Positions 34,501-44,533 of a DNA stretch of 64,000 nucleotides are shown piece by piece (position 1 is the first letter of the stretch; each line of letters opens with the position of its first letter). The notes beneath the pieces are model-generated. The model was not told the DNA's origin. It did not search any database and saw only the letters and a program-made list of their open reading frames with translations. A program made the position numbers and the translations under genes. The stretch covers positions 124,001-188,000 of the forward strand of contig JNEN01000719.1 in assembly GCA_000697355.1 (NCBI GenBank), written 5' to 3'. The DNA comes from Syncephalastrum monosporum B8922. Lineage: Eukaryota > Mucoromycota > Mucoromycetes > Mucorales > Syncephalastraceae.

Positions 34501-35392
34501 GCTCGGCCGCTTCTCAGGGCAGTTTGGCAAGTGCTATTCACCGTGACGAGAGCGCCCTGCTAACCCTTTTTTTCTTTTTTTTTTTTTGACAACAGCACGC
34601 GTGTCGAATGGCACCCTGAATGTGCTGAAGCACGATTTCCACGCTTCGGCTGTCGCATGCGGTCGAAAGCATCCCAAGCAGATTAAAAAAGAAAACCTGG
34701 ACAAGCGTGCTGCCAAGATTGCCGCATTCGAAAGCAGCAAACCGTCTCCCATCCTCTCCCAGCACACGCCCTTCTTCAGCACGCTCCACACCCCCGCCAG
34801 CGCCTACGCATCCACCAACGACACCCAGCATTTTCTCTCCAAAGAGGATCGCAAAGAGCTCTTTGAGGAGCTGCCACGCACCATCGTCGAAAAGACCCGC
34901 CTCAGCGCCGTCGAGGGCGTCGATGAGGCCTTGAAGCAAGAGCAGACCAAGGTCGAGCAGCTGCAAAAGATCGTGGGCCTCCAGAACGGCAATGCCAAAG
35001 CCGTCCAGCTCTGGAACGTGCAGCGCGCGCTGCAGTGGTTCCAGCGCAAGGAGGGCGATACCGGCAGCCCTGAAGTACAAGGTAAGACGACAAAAAAAAG
35101 GATGGAACGGAAAAAAGACGAATCGTGTGCATCCCGTATTCACCACGTCCATATTGGACTCCCCTCTTTATTTTCTATAGCTGCTGTCTACACCATCCGT
35201 ATACTGAACCTGAACTCGCATCTGCAGCAGCACCGCAAAGACAAACACAACTATAGACAACTCCGCATGATGGTGCACAAGCGGGCAAAAATCCTCAAGT
35301 ACCTCAAGCGAAAGAGCCAAGACCGTTACCATCAATGCTTGGCTGACCTTGGTTTGGAACCAAGAGCAGTCGAGGGCGAACTCGTTGTATAA
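34493..35392 (+). CDS. MRPS28: Mitochondrial small-subunit ribosomal protein uS15m
   Basis: S15-type protein of the mitochondrial ribosome (yeast Mrps28). Three exons: 34493-34526, 34596-35081 and 35181-35392 (243 aa). The S15 fold is in the C-terminal half: GDTGSPEVQAAVYTIRILNL, then HLQQHRKDKHNYRQLRMMVHKR and KILKYLKRKSQDRY. The N-terminus is a basic targeting sequence (MSMLGRFSGQFARVSNG). Intron 1 joins in frame only with a GC donor (TTTG|GCAAGT); each GT choice gives a phase that cannot meet the strong polypyrimidine acceptor at 34595. Convergent with the permease. Confidence 0.93.
34527..34595 (+). other. GC-AG intron in uS15m gene (intron 1)
   Basis: Donor G|GCAAGT, T-rich acceptor ending ACAACAG. 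Phase 1 on both sides. Confidence 0.78.
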
Positions 35393-35405
35393 TTGTATCT
35401 ATAGA

Positions 35406-35411
35406 AATAAA
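35406..35411 (+). promoter_or_regulatory. Candidate polyadenylation signal of uS15m gene
   Basis: AATAAA 14 bases after the stop codon, followed by an A-rich run. Confidence 0.45.
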
Positions 35412-35545
35412 AAAAAAATATAACTGTGCTTTCGGACATATATATATGCACACATATGCGAAGATAGTGTATTGTAGGGGCCACAAGGGTTCGGGGTATA
35501 CTGTATACAACAAAAAGCAAAAGAAAAAAAAGAAAGAAACGGATA

Positions 35546-38065
35546 TCAAGCAGTTTCGTCATTGGACGCACGAGGGCCGGTATAGTGATATCGGCCCCAG
35601 GTGAACCATAAGCAAAGGTTCACGCCCACCACAGCAAATCCGGCGACCCCACTCCAGTTGAAGGTGGCGGCGGGGGGGGGGGGGGGGGGGGGGGAACACC
35701 CGTGGGGTGAAGACGCGTCAGCTAGAGCTACAGCTAAAACGAGAACGAGAACGAGAAAGGAAGAAACGACTTACATTCGATGGGCCACGACGTGGGCAGC
35801 ATAAAGATAACCACAGCAAAGCATGTCCATGCAAAAGCAATCATCGTCGCCGGGCGCGAGAGCCAGCCGATACTGAAACGGCCTTTCTCAAGGATACTCG
35901 GGTTTGTGATCAAACGACACCCCATCACCATGGCTTTGCATAGAAAAAAAGAAAACATGACGCCATGTGAGCCAACATCATGCTATCTCTGCCTCTTTTG
36001 TTTTTGTTTTACCGTAAGCCATATTGCTTGTGATGGTCGTCGAGCTCACAAGGATATCGAACGCGCTCTCGGAGACCATGAGCGGCAAAATGCCAAACAG
36101 GATGGTGGAAACAAACACAAACTTGACCGCACATGTCGGCAGTCGATTGGCATCCAGTCGGCGGAGCGCGTCGCTGTAGGGCGTTGCCTGGTCGCGTGCA
36201 AGCGCAAAAAGCATACGCGACGTGACGGTCATGGAGGCTGTGCCGGTGCAGAATTGGCTGACAGTAATAAATAACAAGAACCCGGCCGCGCCGCCTTTGC
36301 CCGCGACATCCTACCGCAAAGTGTTGAGTGGATGCCATAGGATGCAGCTTACGCATCTATCCGTCTGCTTGTGTTTCGTGCAGGCTGTATATCACACTTA
36401 CCCAAAAAATTTGTGCAACAGGTATATGAAGCTTAGCGTCCAGGATAGCATCGATGTCCTGCAAGGACAGGAGGAGAATCAGGAGAAACACCAGCCCGAT
36501 AAACCAGCTGAGCGTGATGGAGCACACCATGGCACTAGTCCAGTTCTCTTTGATCAGTTTTACTGGCATCTTTTCGTCTCCAGAGCCTATACTGCATCTT
36601 CTTACATGGGCGTTGACAAGTCCGCATTTTTGGATTCTTCCGTGGTCGAAGCGGCTCCCTCCGCACCTAAACAAGGGCGTAAGTGCATGTCCAACAGACA
36701 ACGTCTACCGCGAATAAACTTCTTTTGTTTTCCAGATTGTTTTTCTTTTCCCCACGGTTGTAGCTTACCAAACAGAGAATAGGCGGCACCAATCATGCCC
36801 AGCATAAAGACATACGTCGTGCTCTCGAACCCAGTGCGGTTTTCGTACGTATCGACGAGCCACTCGAGCGAATTCCAATGCGGCGACTTGATCGCCATGA
36901 CGAGGACCGTAAACAAAAGGGCTGCGCATGACCAGACCACATTACTCTGGTTGAGGAACGCGAGGTACTGCATTCGGTGGATATTGAGCAGGTTTTGAAT
37001 GAGCGTCGTCACTATAGCCAGGCACATGATGCCCGTGCTGTCCAAATGGTAGCCAAATATCACACGAATCAATGCACCGAACGACATGGCTAGCAATATC
37101 GTAGGGGTGAGCGAGTTGCGATGGGTGGGTACAGTACACGCAGCCGCGAGATGATTGGCGGGGGCCGTATCAACGTTGTCACAAAAAAAGACAAAAAACA
37201 AAAAAAAAATATAGCTTACCGCAGACGACGTTGTTGGCACCCATTGCGATAATGTTAGCGAGAACATATGTCCAGCCGGTGATAAAGGCCCTATCAGCAA
37301 ATCCGTGTTTTTTTTAGATGCCTATCAAGATACACAAAAGAAAACAAGGTTTCCAGCGTGCATGACAGTAGAACGTGACCTTACATGAAAGGGGCATGTC
37401 TGTGAAAGCGTGGGTGGGCATGAATAAGCTCGTAAACCCAGTAGTAGATGCCGCCACTCGTCGGATACTGTTACGTAGATAATCGTGTCAATAGAGGATA
37501 TGCACGCACTCTCGATACACATGGCTCCTTTGGTACTGACCATGGAAGCGATTTCGGACATCGAAAGCATAAGGCACAGGACGAAAAAGGCGACCATGTT
37601 CCAGCTTACGAGCATCACCAGCGGTCCACCTCGCTGTAACACTTTTTTTTTATTATCATTTCGCCAGGAGAATATCAGCAAGGATAGTCATTTTCATCAG
37701 GAAGAAAGGGTATATTGTTTACCTGTCTGGAACGTGGCCGATATATTGCAAAGGATACCGATGCTTGCAAACGAAATGCCTTTTCGGAAGAGGATACAGT
37801 CAATACATGATACATGGTAGACAGAGAGAGGGGTGAAATCAAGTACCAAAGGTGGCAAACATCGAGAGCGTGCGTTTCAGTTCCTAAATGTACGCGTATA
37901 AGGGGAGAGGGCGACGATCCATTTGTCTTTTCTTCACGCTCGCATGCGGCTTGCTCCAACTACCTGCTTGTATCCCAACCGACGCAGCAAGTCGTTTTCA
38001 TGGTTCTGATCCGCCTCCAAAGCGATCGCTCCGTACTGAGCCATATCCTGAGCAGGCTTTGACAT
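35546..38065 (-). CDS. APC-family amino acid/choline permease (Uga4/Hnm1 type)
   Basis: Plasma-membrane or vacuolar 12-span transporter. Twelve exons: 37964-38065, 37847-37883, 37723-37779, 37541-37629, 37385-37467, 37220-37290, 36769-37089, 36606-36666, 36402-36591, 36013-36310, 35775-35933 and about 35546-35721; all phases agree (547 aa). Family hallmarks: LLRRLGYKQELKRTLSMFA, GISFASIGI, SEIASMYPTSGGIYYWVYEL, ALARDQATPYSDALRRL and SRPATMIAFAWTCFAVVIFM. The first part of exon 12 includes a G23 run on the + strand, read as seven prolines in a loop between spans 11 and 12. The substrate (GABA, choline or other amine) cannot be told from sequence alone. Confidence 0.88.
35672..35694. repeat. 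Poly-G tract (23 nt) inside the permease gene
   Basis: Twenty-three consecutive G on the + strand. All three candidate acceptors upstream (exon starts 35733, 35727 and 35721) are in the same phase, so the tract is coding in each model (proline run). Confidence 0.85.
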
Positions 38066-39757
38066 GAATTTTTGGACAATTTTATGGAAGGAAAGAAAAT
38101 AAAAAATAACAAGAAAAAAAAAAATTGGCGGGACGAGTGAGGTGATATTAAAATGGGGTTTATATTTTTTTTCTTCTCATTTTGCGTCAGGTGTTACAAC
38201 AGATCGCGCATGCATAGGCATATGCATATAGAAATGTGAGTCAATTCTGGAGAAAAAGATAAGCTCCATACAGTGTTTTTCTTTTCTCAAACGTAGCCAG
38301 GGGTAAGAGATACACACCTGCCAAAAACGGACCCGTTGCCGGTGTAAATTCTCTCACGCGCTACGCCTGTCATCTATTTTCTAATCCTTTTATGTAGTGC
38401 TTTCTTGGTAATAACCTTTCCATTGTTTACACTTCAATGGAACCAGAAATATTCAAAGGAAAACCAACCGCTTCTACAATTACTGGTTTTCCCGAGATGA
38501 AACACCGAGGTAATTATTTAGGTGGCCATTTTTTTTCTACTCAGAATGATAAAGTTAAAGCTGGCCCACCCAGACGCGCTTTTGTCTCATAACGATCCAA
38601 TGATGTCATGTCACGTACTTGAGACGTGTTATGAGGCGTTTTGCGATGGGAAGTATAGTTAAATAGGTGAGACGCAATGATATGCCGCAAGGATACCAAA
38701 AAGCTGGCGGCGGATCACCCGCGGGGATAAACCCGTAAGGTTTCCAATATCTTCAAGGCCTATAGTCGAGTCCCCACTGTATCGTATTGTGTCATCTGGA
38801 CTCGCGAGGTATTCTGCATCTAAAATGCCTATAGATACGCACGGATGTCAACATGCGAAACATAGGATTCACGATTACCTTGCATACTATGACATATCCC
38901 AATCAATTCAGTATAAAAAACGCTCTATATAGCTCTCTCTTATGCTCATCATCTTAAGCCGTACCATACAATATACAATATGTTATTCACTGTCATATAA
39001 GTACATGGACGTCATACTCTGTTCTACTGCGTATATAGTGGACACGAGAGTTACTTTTGTCAGGAATGCATCGATCATTTTATACACGACCGTGGAATAG
39101 TTGTTTGAATTTAGCAGCAATAAAGAAATACTGACAGAGAAGATGACAAGTGCTGTTTTGAATGCCTTGGCCATAAATTAGATCGTACTTGTAAAGTAGA
39201 AAGCTCGCCGGAATCGATGTGGAATTAGTTGGCGTATATCTTTTACAGCCAGGATACTGGTAGCATAAAAAATTCTGTATTTTTGCAAAGACGTATACGT
39301 ATCATAGGAGGTTGCATAAGTCCTTTTACTTTATGGCTCCCATATGAGGTAGAATCCTAAGGCGAGAGGCATTCATGCAGGACCTCTGGCACTACTGCAT
39401 GATGGATGTAGCAAATAATCGGTACGCGTTCGAGTGGTTCAGCGACCCGGTGTCTTATTAGAACGCTTAGGAACACTCCAGCCACGCGAGCGCCCTATTG
39501 TCTAAAGACGTATCATTATCATGCTCATAACGAGCTTTACAAACGGGAAAAAGGGTGTATATAGCATGATTGAGGCAAATTTATTCTCATCCCTGAATGC
39601 GCACGCTGCTGGGTAGGTTTCTATTGGCTGAGCTATTTGTGTCGCTGCAAAAATCACCATTGCTCAAAGCAAGCTCAACCTGCATACGCGTCTTCACACA
39701 AACTCCACTTTCCCGTCATGGTATAACCCTCTTCATCGATTCCAATGCATAATTAAC
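38066..39757. other. Divergent spacer permease / PBA1
   Basis: 1.7 kb, AT-rich, with A-runs near 38100-38125 and a T-run near 38166. A 63-codon minus frame at 38983-39174 is not convincing. No known element recognised. Confidence 0.5.
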
Positions 39758-40770
39758 ATGAATGGTAGGACTATTACGACTCATTTCCAGCGCCACCCGT
39801 GCGATACGCCTTTGATGACGACGACGAGAGTGAAATGGAGGAACAAGAACAGCAGCAAGCAACACAATCGTGTAGCGTTGCAGCTCGCCTTTCGCAGGCG
39901 ATCCCGTCAGAACATAAAGTCACATTACTGCTCGGCTTACACGGCCCGGGCAGTGTTCTCCTGGAGGCACTCGACAACACAACTTCTGTAGGCGAGCTGG
40001 TTACCACGGTAAGCTCAGAACACGCGTGCGCTGACGTAACAGGATCAGTAACCGTCGAAAAAAAAATGTAGTACCCGACCGAGGATAAACGCACGTCGAC
40101 CACGACGCCCATCCTGCAACTTCCATCTGCTACGACGACACTGGTCGGTATTCCTTTTCAGCAGACGGTATCGCGTGAGGACGCGGCGACCTTGGTCCGA
40201 TCCGTCATGACCTTGTTCGAAAACCAACTCGAAAGGTAAGTGAGAGAACTTGCGAGAGTGAACGAGATACTCACCTACGGGCGGGTAGTGTCTATGTCCT
40301 GGATGCTTTTGCACGCACAAATTACGTTTGGGCTATCCGAGATGACGACATGGCGCCGCCTTTCCTTCGCGTCTTGCAGACATCCGCAACGCAAGCGCAC
40401 CATTTTGAAGAATACCAACCGCCCAACATGGTCGAAGCCTTCACAGCCGCTGCGCTTGCTTATGTATGTAGAAAAACAGGAGAAAAAGAGGGATAGCATA
40501 CATACTTACTATAATGGTACACGTACATGGACTCACTTTTTTTTTTTCTTTTGCTATCTCCAGTGTGAGATCCATCATGTACCGTGCTATGGTTTCCTCT
40601 CCCTGCAAGAGACGTATCTGGGCAAACCGATCGTGACAAGCGAGACGCTGGACGCGTACATCCAAGGTTTTAATACCCTGAATATCAAGATCGCGTACGA
40701 CCCATCCAAAATGGACGCTGCGGCCAAGAAGCAACAGGTCGACCAGCATCACCATCGATTGTATCTCTAA
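39758..40770 (+). CDS. PBA1: Proteasome assembly chaperone 1 (Pba1/PSMG1)
   Basis: Helps assemble the 20S proteasome alpha ring as a heterodimer with Pba2. Five exons (39758-39764, 39791-40008, 40072-40235, 40289-40463 and 40564-40770) give 256 aa. Matches to PSMG1: an acidic N-terminus, the strand KVTLLLGLHG, VYVLDAFARTNYVW, then PPFLRVLQTS ... EYQPPNMVEAFTAAALAYCE, which aligns with the PSMG1 stretch around LEQPNIV...AAVLSYC, and YGFLSLQETYLGKPIVT. There is no obvious C-terminal HbYX motif (it ends HHRLYL). The first exon model is only 7 nt (ATGAATG); an upstream ATG at 39718 followed by GTATAA is another option. Confidence 0.75.
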
Positions 40771-41110
40771 TAGCATGTTTCTGTCATACGTCATTCTGCA
40801 AAGGCCGTCAAGGGTTGCATTTTATATGTTTATCGTTGAAAAATCGAGAGAGAGAGAGACAGAGAGAGGTGGTGGAGGAGAGGGAGACAGAGATATACAG
40901 GATGTTGAAACTATTGACATTGTTTTGTGTTTCGTGTGTGTAGTTGACACATGTGTAGTTGCATGGGGGGCAAGAAGGACATGAGACCATGGAGCAGACG
41001 GCTGACTATAAGAATGAACAGAAAGAGAGAGACGACATAGATAAAGGTTACTCTCAATGAACGACGCGATGCAAGGGTATACAAAGACATACCACTCGGT
41101 TATTTTCAAC

Positions 41111-41287
41111 TTAGACAGCCAAGAGATCACCAAAGTTGCGCAAAAAGACAATGGCGCCGGTGAAGACGGTCAAGGAAAGCGCAATGTTCAGGTTGCCTTG
41201 GCGCACCTCGGGAGCGAAAAGCTGCGCCTTGACGGCCTGCGTGAAAGAGACGGGCTCCTTCTCTTGTTCCAAAGCAAAGCGGTCCAT
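41111..41287 (-). CDS. Small membrane protein, TOM6-like (tentative)
   Basis: 58 aa, single exon. An N-terminal soluble part rich in charged residues (MDRFALEQEKEPVSFTQAVK) is followed by one C-terminal membrane span (NLNIALSLTVFTGAIVFL) and a short end RNFGDLLAV. This is the size and layout of Tom6, the tail-anchored small subunit of the mitochondrial outer-membrane translocase; fungal Tom6 also ends with a span followed by a D/E-x-L-L-type motif. The similarity is of pattern, not a firm match. Codon choice is like that of highly used genes. Confidence 0.45.
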   Translation of the reverse strand: MDRFALEQEKEPVSFTQAVKAQLFAPEVRQGNLNIALSLTVFTGAIVFLRNFGDLLAV

Positions 41288-41941
41288 TTCGATATATCAA
41301 AAGTTGTGAAAGGGAAAGGGTAAGAAATCAAGCTGGCGTCTTGCTTCGAGTCGGACGGAATTAATGTGGCTTGCCCTACTGTATTTGCCCCTGCGTCTAC
41401 AGTATGTCTCAACCGTGTCTGAGCTGACACGTCCCGGGGCGATTTTGCCATTCGATATCCACTCTGCCATGCCTTCCCTCGAAAACTCCCTACTCGTCCA
41501 TGCCACTCCAATGGCAATGACCTATCCCGAGGGATACGGTATCTTTTTCGAGGAAAAGTATCACCCAGTGGGCACACACGCACACGTGGGTACGTCATCT
41601 TGGTTTGCCATGGTATCCTCACGAGTGTCTTGCTGACTCAGTACGCACAAGCTCACTCTTCTTCATTGCCATAATTAAATACACTGCGCCCTTTCTACAT
41701 GACTTGAAAAATATGGAATGGAAGAGTTATCCAACCATGATAGATAGAAAGACACACGTCTTCAGCGGGTGTATAGTGCACAGTGTATCTACGCGGTTCG
41801 AATGGTTCGAATGGTGGCTTAGTAGCTGAGTGTGCCTAGGTCGAAAGGGTTGCGGGGGGATGCGGGCCTCATAAACAGAATTCGCTATAACAGAGATACA
41901 CTTGACTCCCTTCTCTTGTACACACCTCTCTTTTGTCAATC
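41288..41941. other. Divergent spacer TOM6-like / ACP1
   Basis: 654 bp. A 90-codon + frame (41364-41636) shows no family feature and is probably chance. A tandem GGTTCGAAT/GGTTCGAATGGT pair is near 41797-41815. Confidence 0.5.
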
Positions 41942-42418
41942 ATGTTCCGTCCCACCGTGATCTTCAACGCTGCCTCGCGTGCCGCCGCCGTCCGTGCCCC
42001 CGTCTCGCGCATCGTCGCCCCCGCTGCCTTGACCCGCTTCTACTCGGCTGCCGCCGGTCTCTCCCAGGCCGACATTGAGTCGCGTGTGCTCGACATTCTT
42101 CGCGGCTTCGACAAGGTCGACGGCAAGAAGGTACAGTTGCAGTCCATGCAGAGAATCGCCCCCTCCTAGAGTAGAAGGGGGCGTATGAGGGTCCATGCCA
42201 CGTACTGACTCTCCCATCGCTACGATGAATACTATCTCTAGGTCTCCCTGGATGCTCACTTCGTCAACGACCTGGGCCTGGACAGCTTGGACACCGTCGA
42301 GGTTGTGATGGCTGTTGAGGAGGAGTTCTCCGTCGAGATCCCCGACAAGGATGCTGACGATATCAAGACTGCCAAGCAGGCCGTCGAGTACATCAGCCAG
42401 CGAAGCGATGCCCACTAA
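41942..42418 (+). CDS. ACP1: Mitochondrial acyl carrier protein
   Basis: Carries acyl groups in mitochondrial fatty acid synthesis and serves complex I and Fe-S/LYR assembly. Two exons (41942-42130 and 42242-42418), 121 aa. Residues 1-40 form a basic, Ala/Arg-rich presequence. The phosphopantetheine serine is in the motif [19 protein letters not shown]; the preceding helix [18 protein letters not shown] and the end [15 protein letters not shown] are standard ACP. Confidence 0.97.
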
Positions 42419-42631
42419 ATTCCATCCCACAAAACCCTATTATCATTTCTTACAAATTCTCTCAACAATGAAAAGACAGACAACTTGATAGACGTTGTTT
42501 TTCCTACAACATATCCTGGCTATCCCGCCTATGCCATTCATATCTCTTTTTTTGGGTTGGTTTGGGTGATGTGCTTTTTATTGGGGAGGGGCTCTTTAGA
42601 GACCGGCCCTCCGGCCCTCATGAATTTTTAT

Positions 42632-44280
42632 CTATACAATTTCTTCAATCACCATGTCTTCATCGTCCTCTTCCTCTTGCTTCTTTTTGTCGTCTTCCAG
42701 TTCCGTGACCTCCGGACCCTCTTCATCACGGATCAGCATCTCCACCAGGGACACACACTTCTCCTTGATGTCCTCGTCGTTCTCTTTCTCGTGCAAGCGC
42801 TGGATGACGCGGTAGACTTGCTTCTTGCGCAGATACTCACGGCCGAATCGGGTGTGCGTCAGGAGCAGGAGTGCCTCGACCAAAATGAGACGGAGCACCG
42901 GGTCCGTTTCCCGTTTCTACATCTTGCGCATAAGAGGAACCCTCGAAAGAAATCACGGGCGTCTTTTTTTTCTCTTTTCTCCCCGCTTACCTTGTCGTCG
43001 TCCAGTAACTGGATTTCTTCGGGAAATTGCTCGAATTCCTAGCCCAGGTCCCGTTGAGTGAGTAAGCCATCCCGTATCCATCCATTCTGGCCATGCGTCC
43101 TTTTCTTTCTTTACCTCCATATCGTATTCTTCGTTTCCGCACAGCGGGAGCATGATGAAAGGCAAGGTGTTTAAGCTGTCCGCATCCAAGATCTGTTCGT
43201 GTTTGCGCGTCTCAAAGCAGCAGTTCCTAGTTAGATACCCATTGAGTTAAAAACACACGAAACGCCATGCCACTCGATGACCACTGGACTTACTTGATGG
43301 CTGCATCGACACCACCGCGACGAATCACGTGCGGATCTTCACTGAAGATCTGTATCTTGGTGAGGGGGGCCAGCTCGTCGTACGGTGACGGCTCCAAGAG
43401 AAATACGCGTCCCAGACGGATCTAAGAACGCAAGGCATACAAAAGGATGAGTCATCTTGTGTGTGTGATCCGAGCGACGGGACAGGGTGTGTGTATGTGT
43501 GTGTGTGTGTCTTACACCGGAGCAATTGGAGAAGACACTGGCCAGAAAGTGGAATTCGGCCTTGGGGTTATACGCCTTCTTGTGGCCACGGTGGAAGGCC
43601 TCGACCAAGTGATCCATGAGCCGCTTCGAGTCGCACAGGCCGGGCATCGGGTTGGTGTTGCCCTCGAGGAGCTTGACACAGATGGGCTCGTGCTTGGTCA
43701 TGTTGGACAGGAGCATGCAGGCCGCGTCGGCGAGGATCGAGCTCGGCACCGTGATCAAGAGACAGATGAATTTGATGAAGAACGGGTCGTCCAGTTCCTG
43801 CAGCACACGCGCGTCGCCCGACAGGTTGATCAGGCATCGTATCGCTTCGTGCGCGATCACCTGGGATAGTTCGCTCAGTACACGCACGCGCACACCGTCT
43901 GCTGCTTATTCATTTTCGTTTTTTTTTCTTTTTTTTCTTTACCGTGTCTTCATGACAAAGCGACTTGAGATCCGGAATAAGCGTGGCGCGTTTGCTGACG
44001 AGAAGAGGGTAGAATTCGGACGACTTGGGCGTCAAGGACGTCAGCTGCTGCACGGCCAAGGCTCTAATCTTAAAGATCGTGTTGGCATCGCTGGCTTCTC
44101 TTTTTTCTTGTATGTATTTTCGCTCGAGCTAAAATACGCGGTTTATGCTATGCACACATACTTCGAGACGAGGCTGGTGAAGGAATTCGAGTAACTGAAG
44201 AGTCCATCGACAAAGCAAACGTCAATACAGGCGGCCGTCGATAGCAAGAAAGGGTCTACCTCAATCACTTGTTGCTCCAT
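42632..44280 (-). CDS. HGH1: Hgh1, chaperone for eEF2 folding
   Basis: Armadillo-like protein (FAM203) that links the TRiC chaperonin and Hsp90 to folding of elongation factor 2. Eight exons in consistent phase: 44260-44280, 44162-44194, 43943-44128, 43516-43860, 43294-43421, 43115-43226, 42991-43038 and 42632-42916 (385 aa; human 390). Signatures: IAHEAIRCLINLSGD, ADAACMLLSNMTKHE, the block HVIRRGGVDAAIKNCCFETR followed by LPFIMLPLCGNEEYD, and the end DPVLRLILVEALLLLTHTRF. Exon 1 encodes only seven residues. Divergent from INTS3 with 253 bp between starts. Confidence 0.94.
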
Positions 44281-44533
44281 GACAATGATTCAGACGAATA
44301 GATCATCGACTTTCCAACTTTTTTTTTTTTATTTTCGGGATGCGGCTGTTCCGGCGAGCGGAGTGAAAGTGGCTGACAAAAAAAGGCACACACGGCACAC
44401 CCAGATAAAATGATGTCGAAGGGAGGTGACCTCTTTTATTGGAAGAAAATAGCCTTGTCTTTCCTTTCTTCTTTTCCCCGCCTTTCTCTCTCTCTCTTTC
44501 TTTGACTCTACTTATACCCTACTCTTTATTTAC

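Noticed and set aside
41364..41636. 90-codon + strand ORF upstream of ACP1
   Set aside because: No domain, signal or splice partner; composition differs from neighbouring genes.
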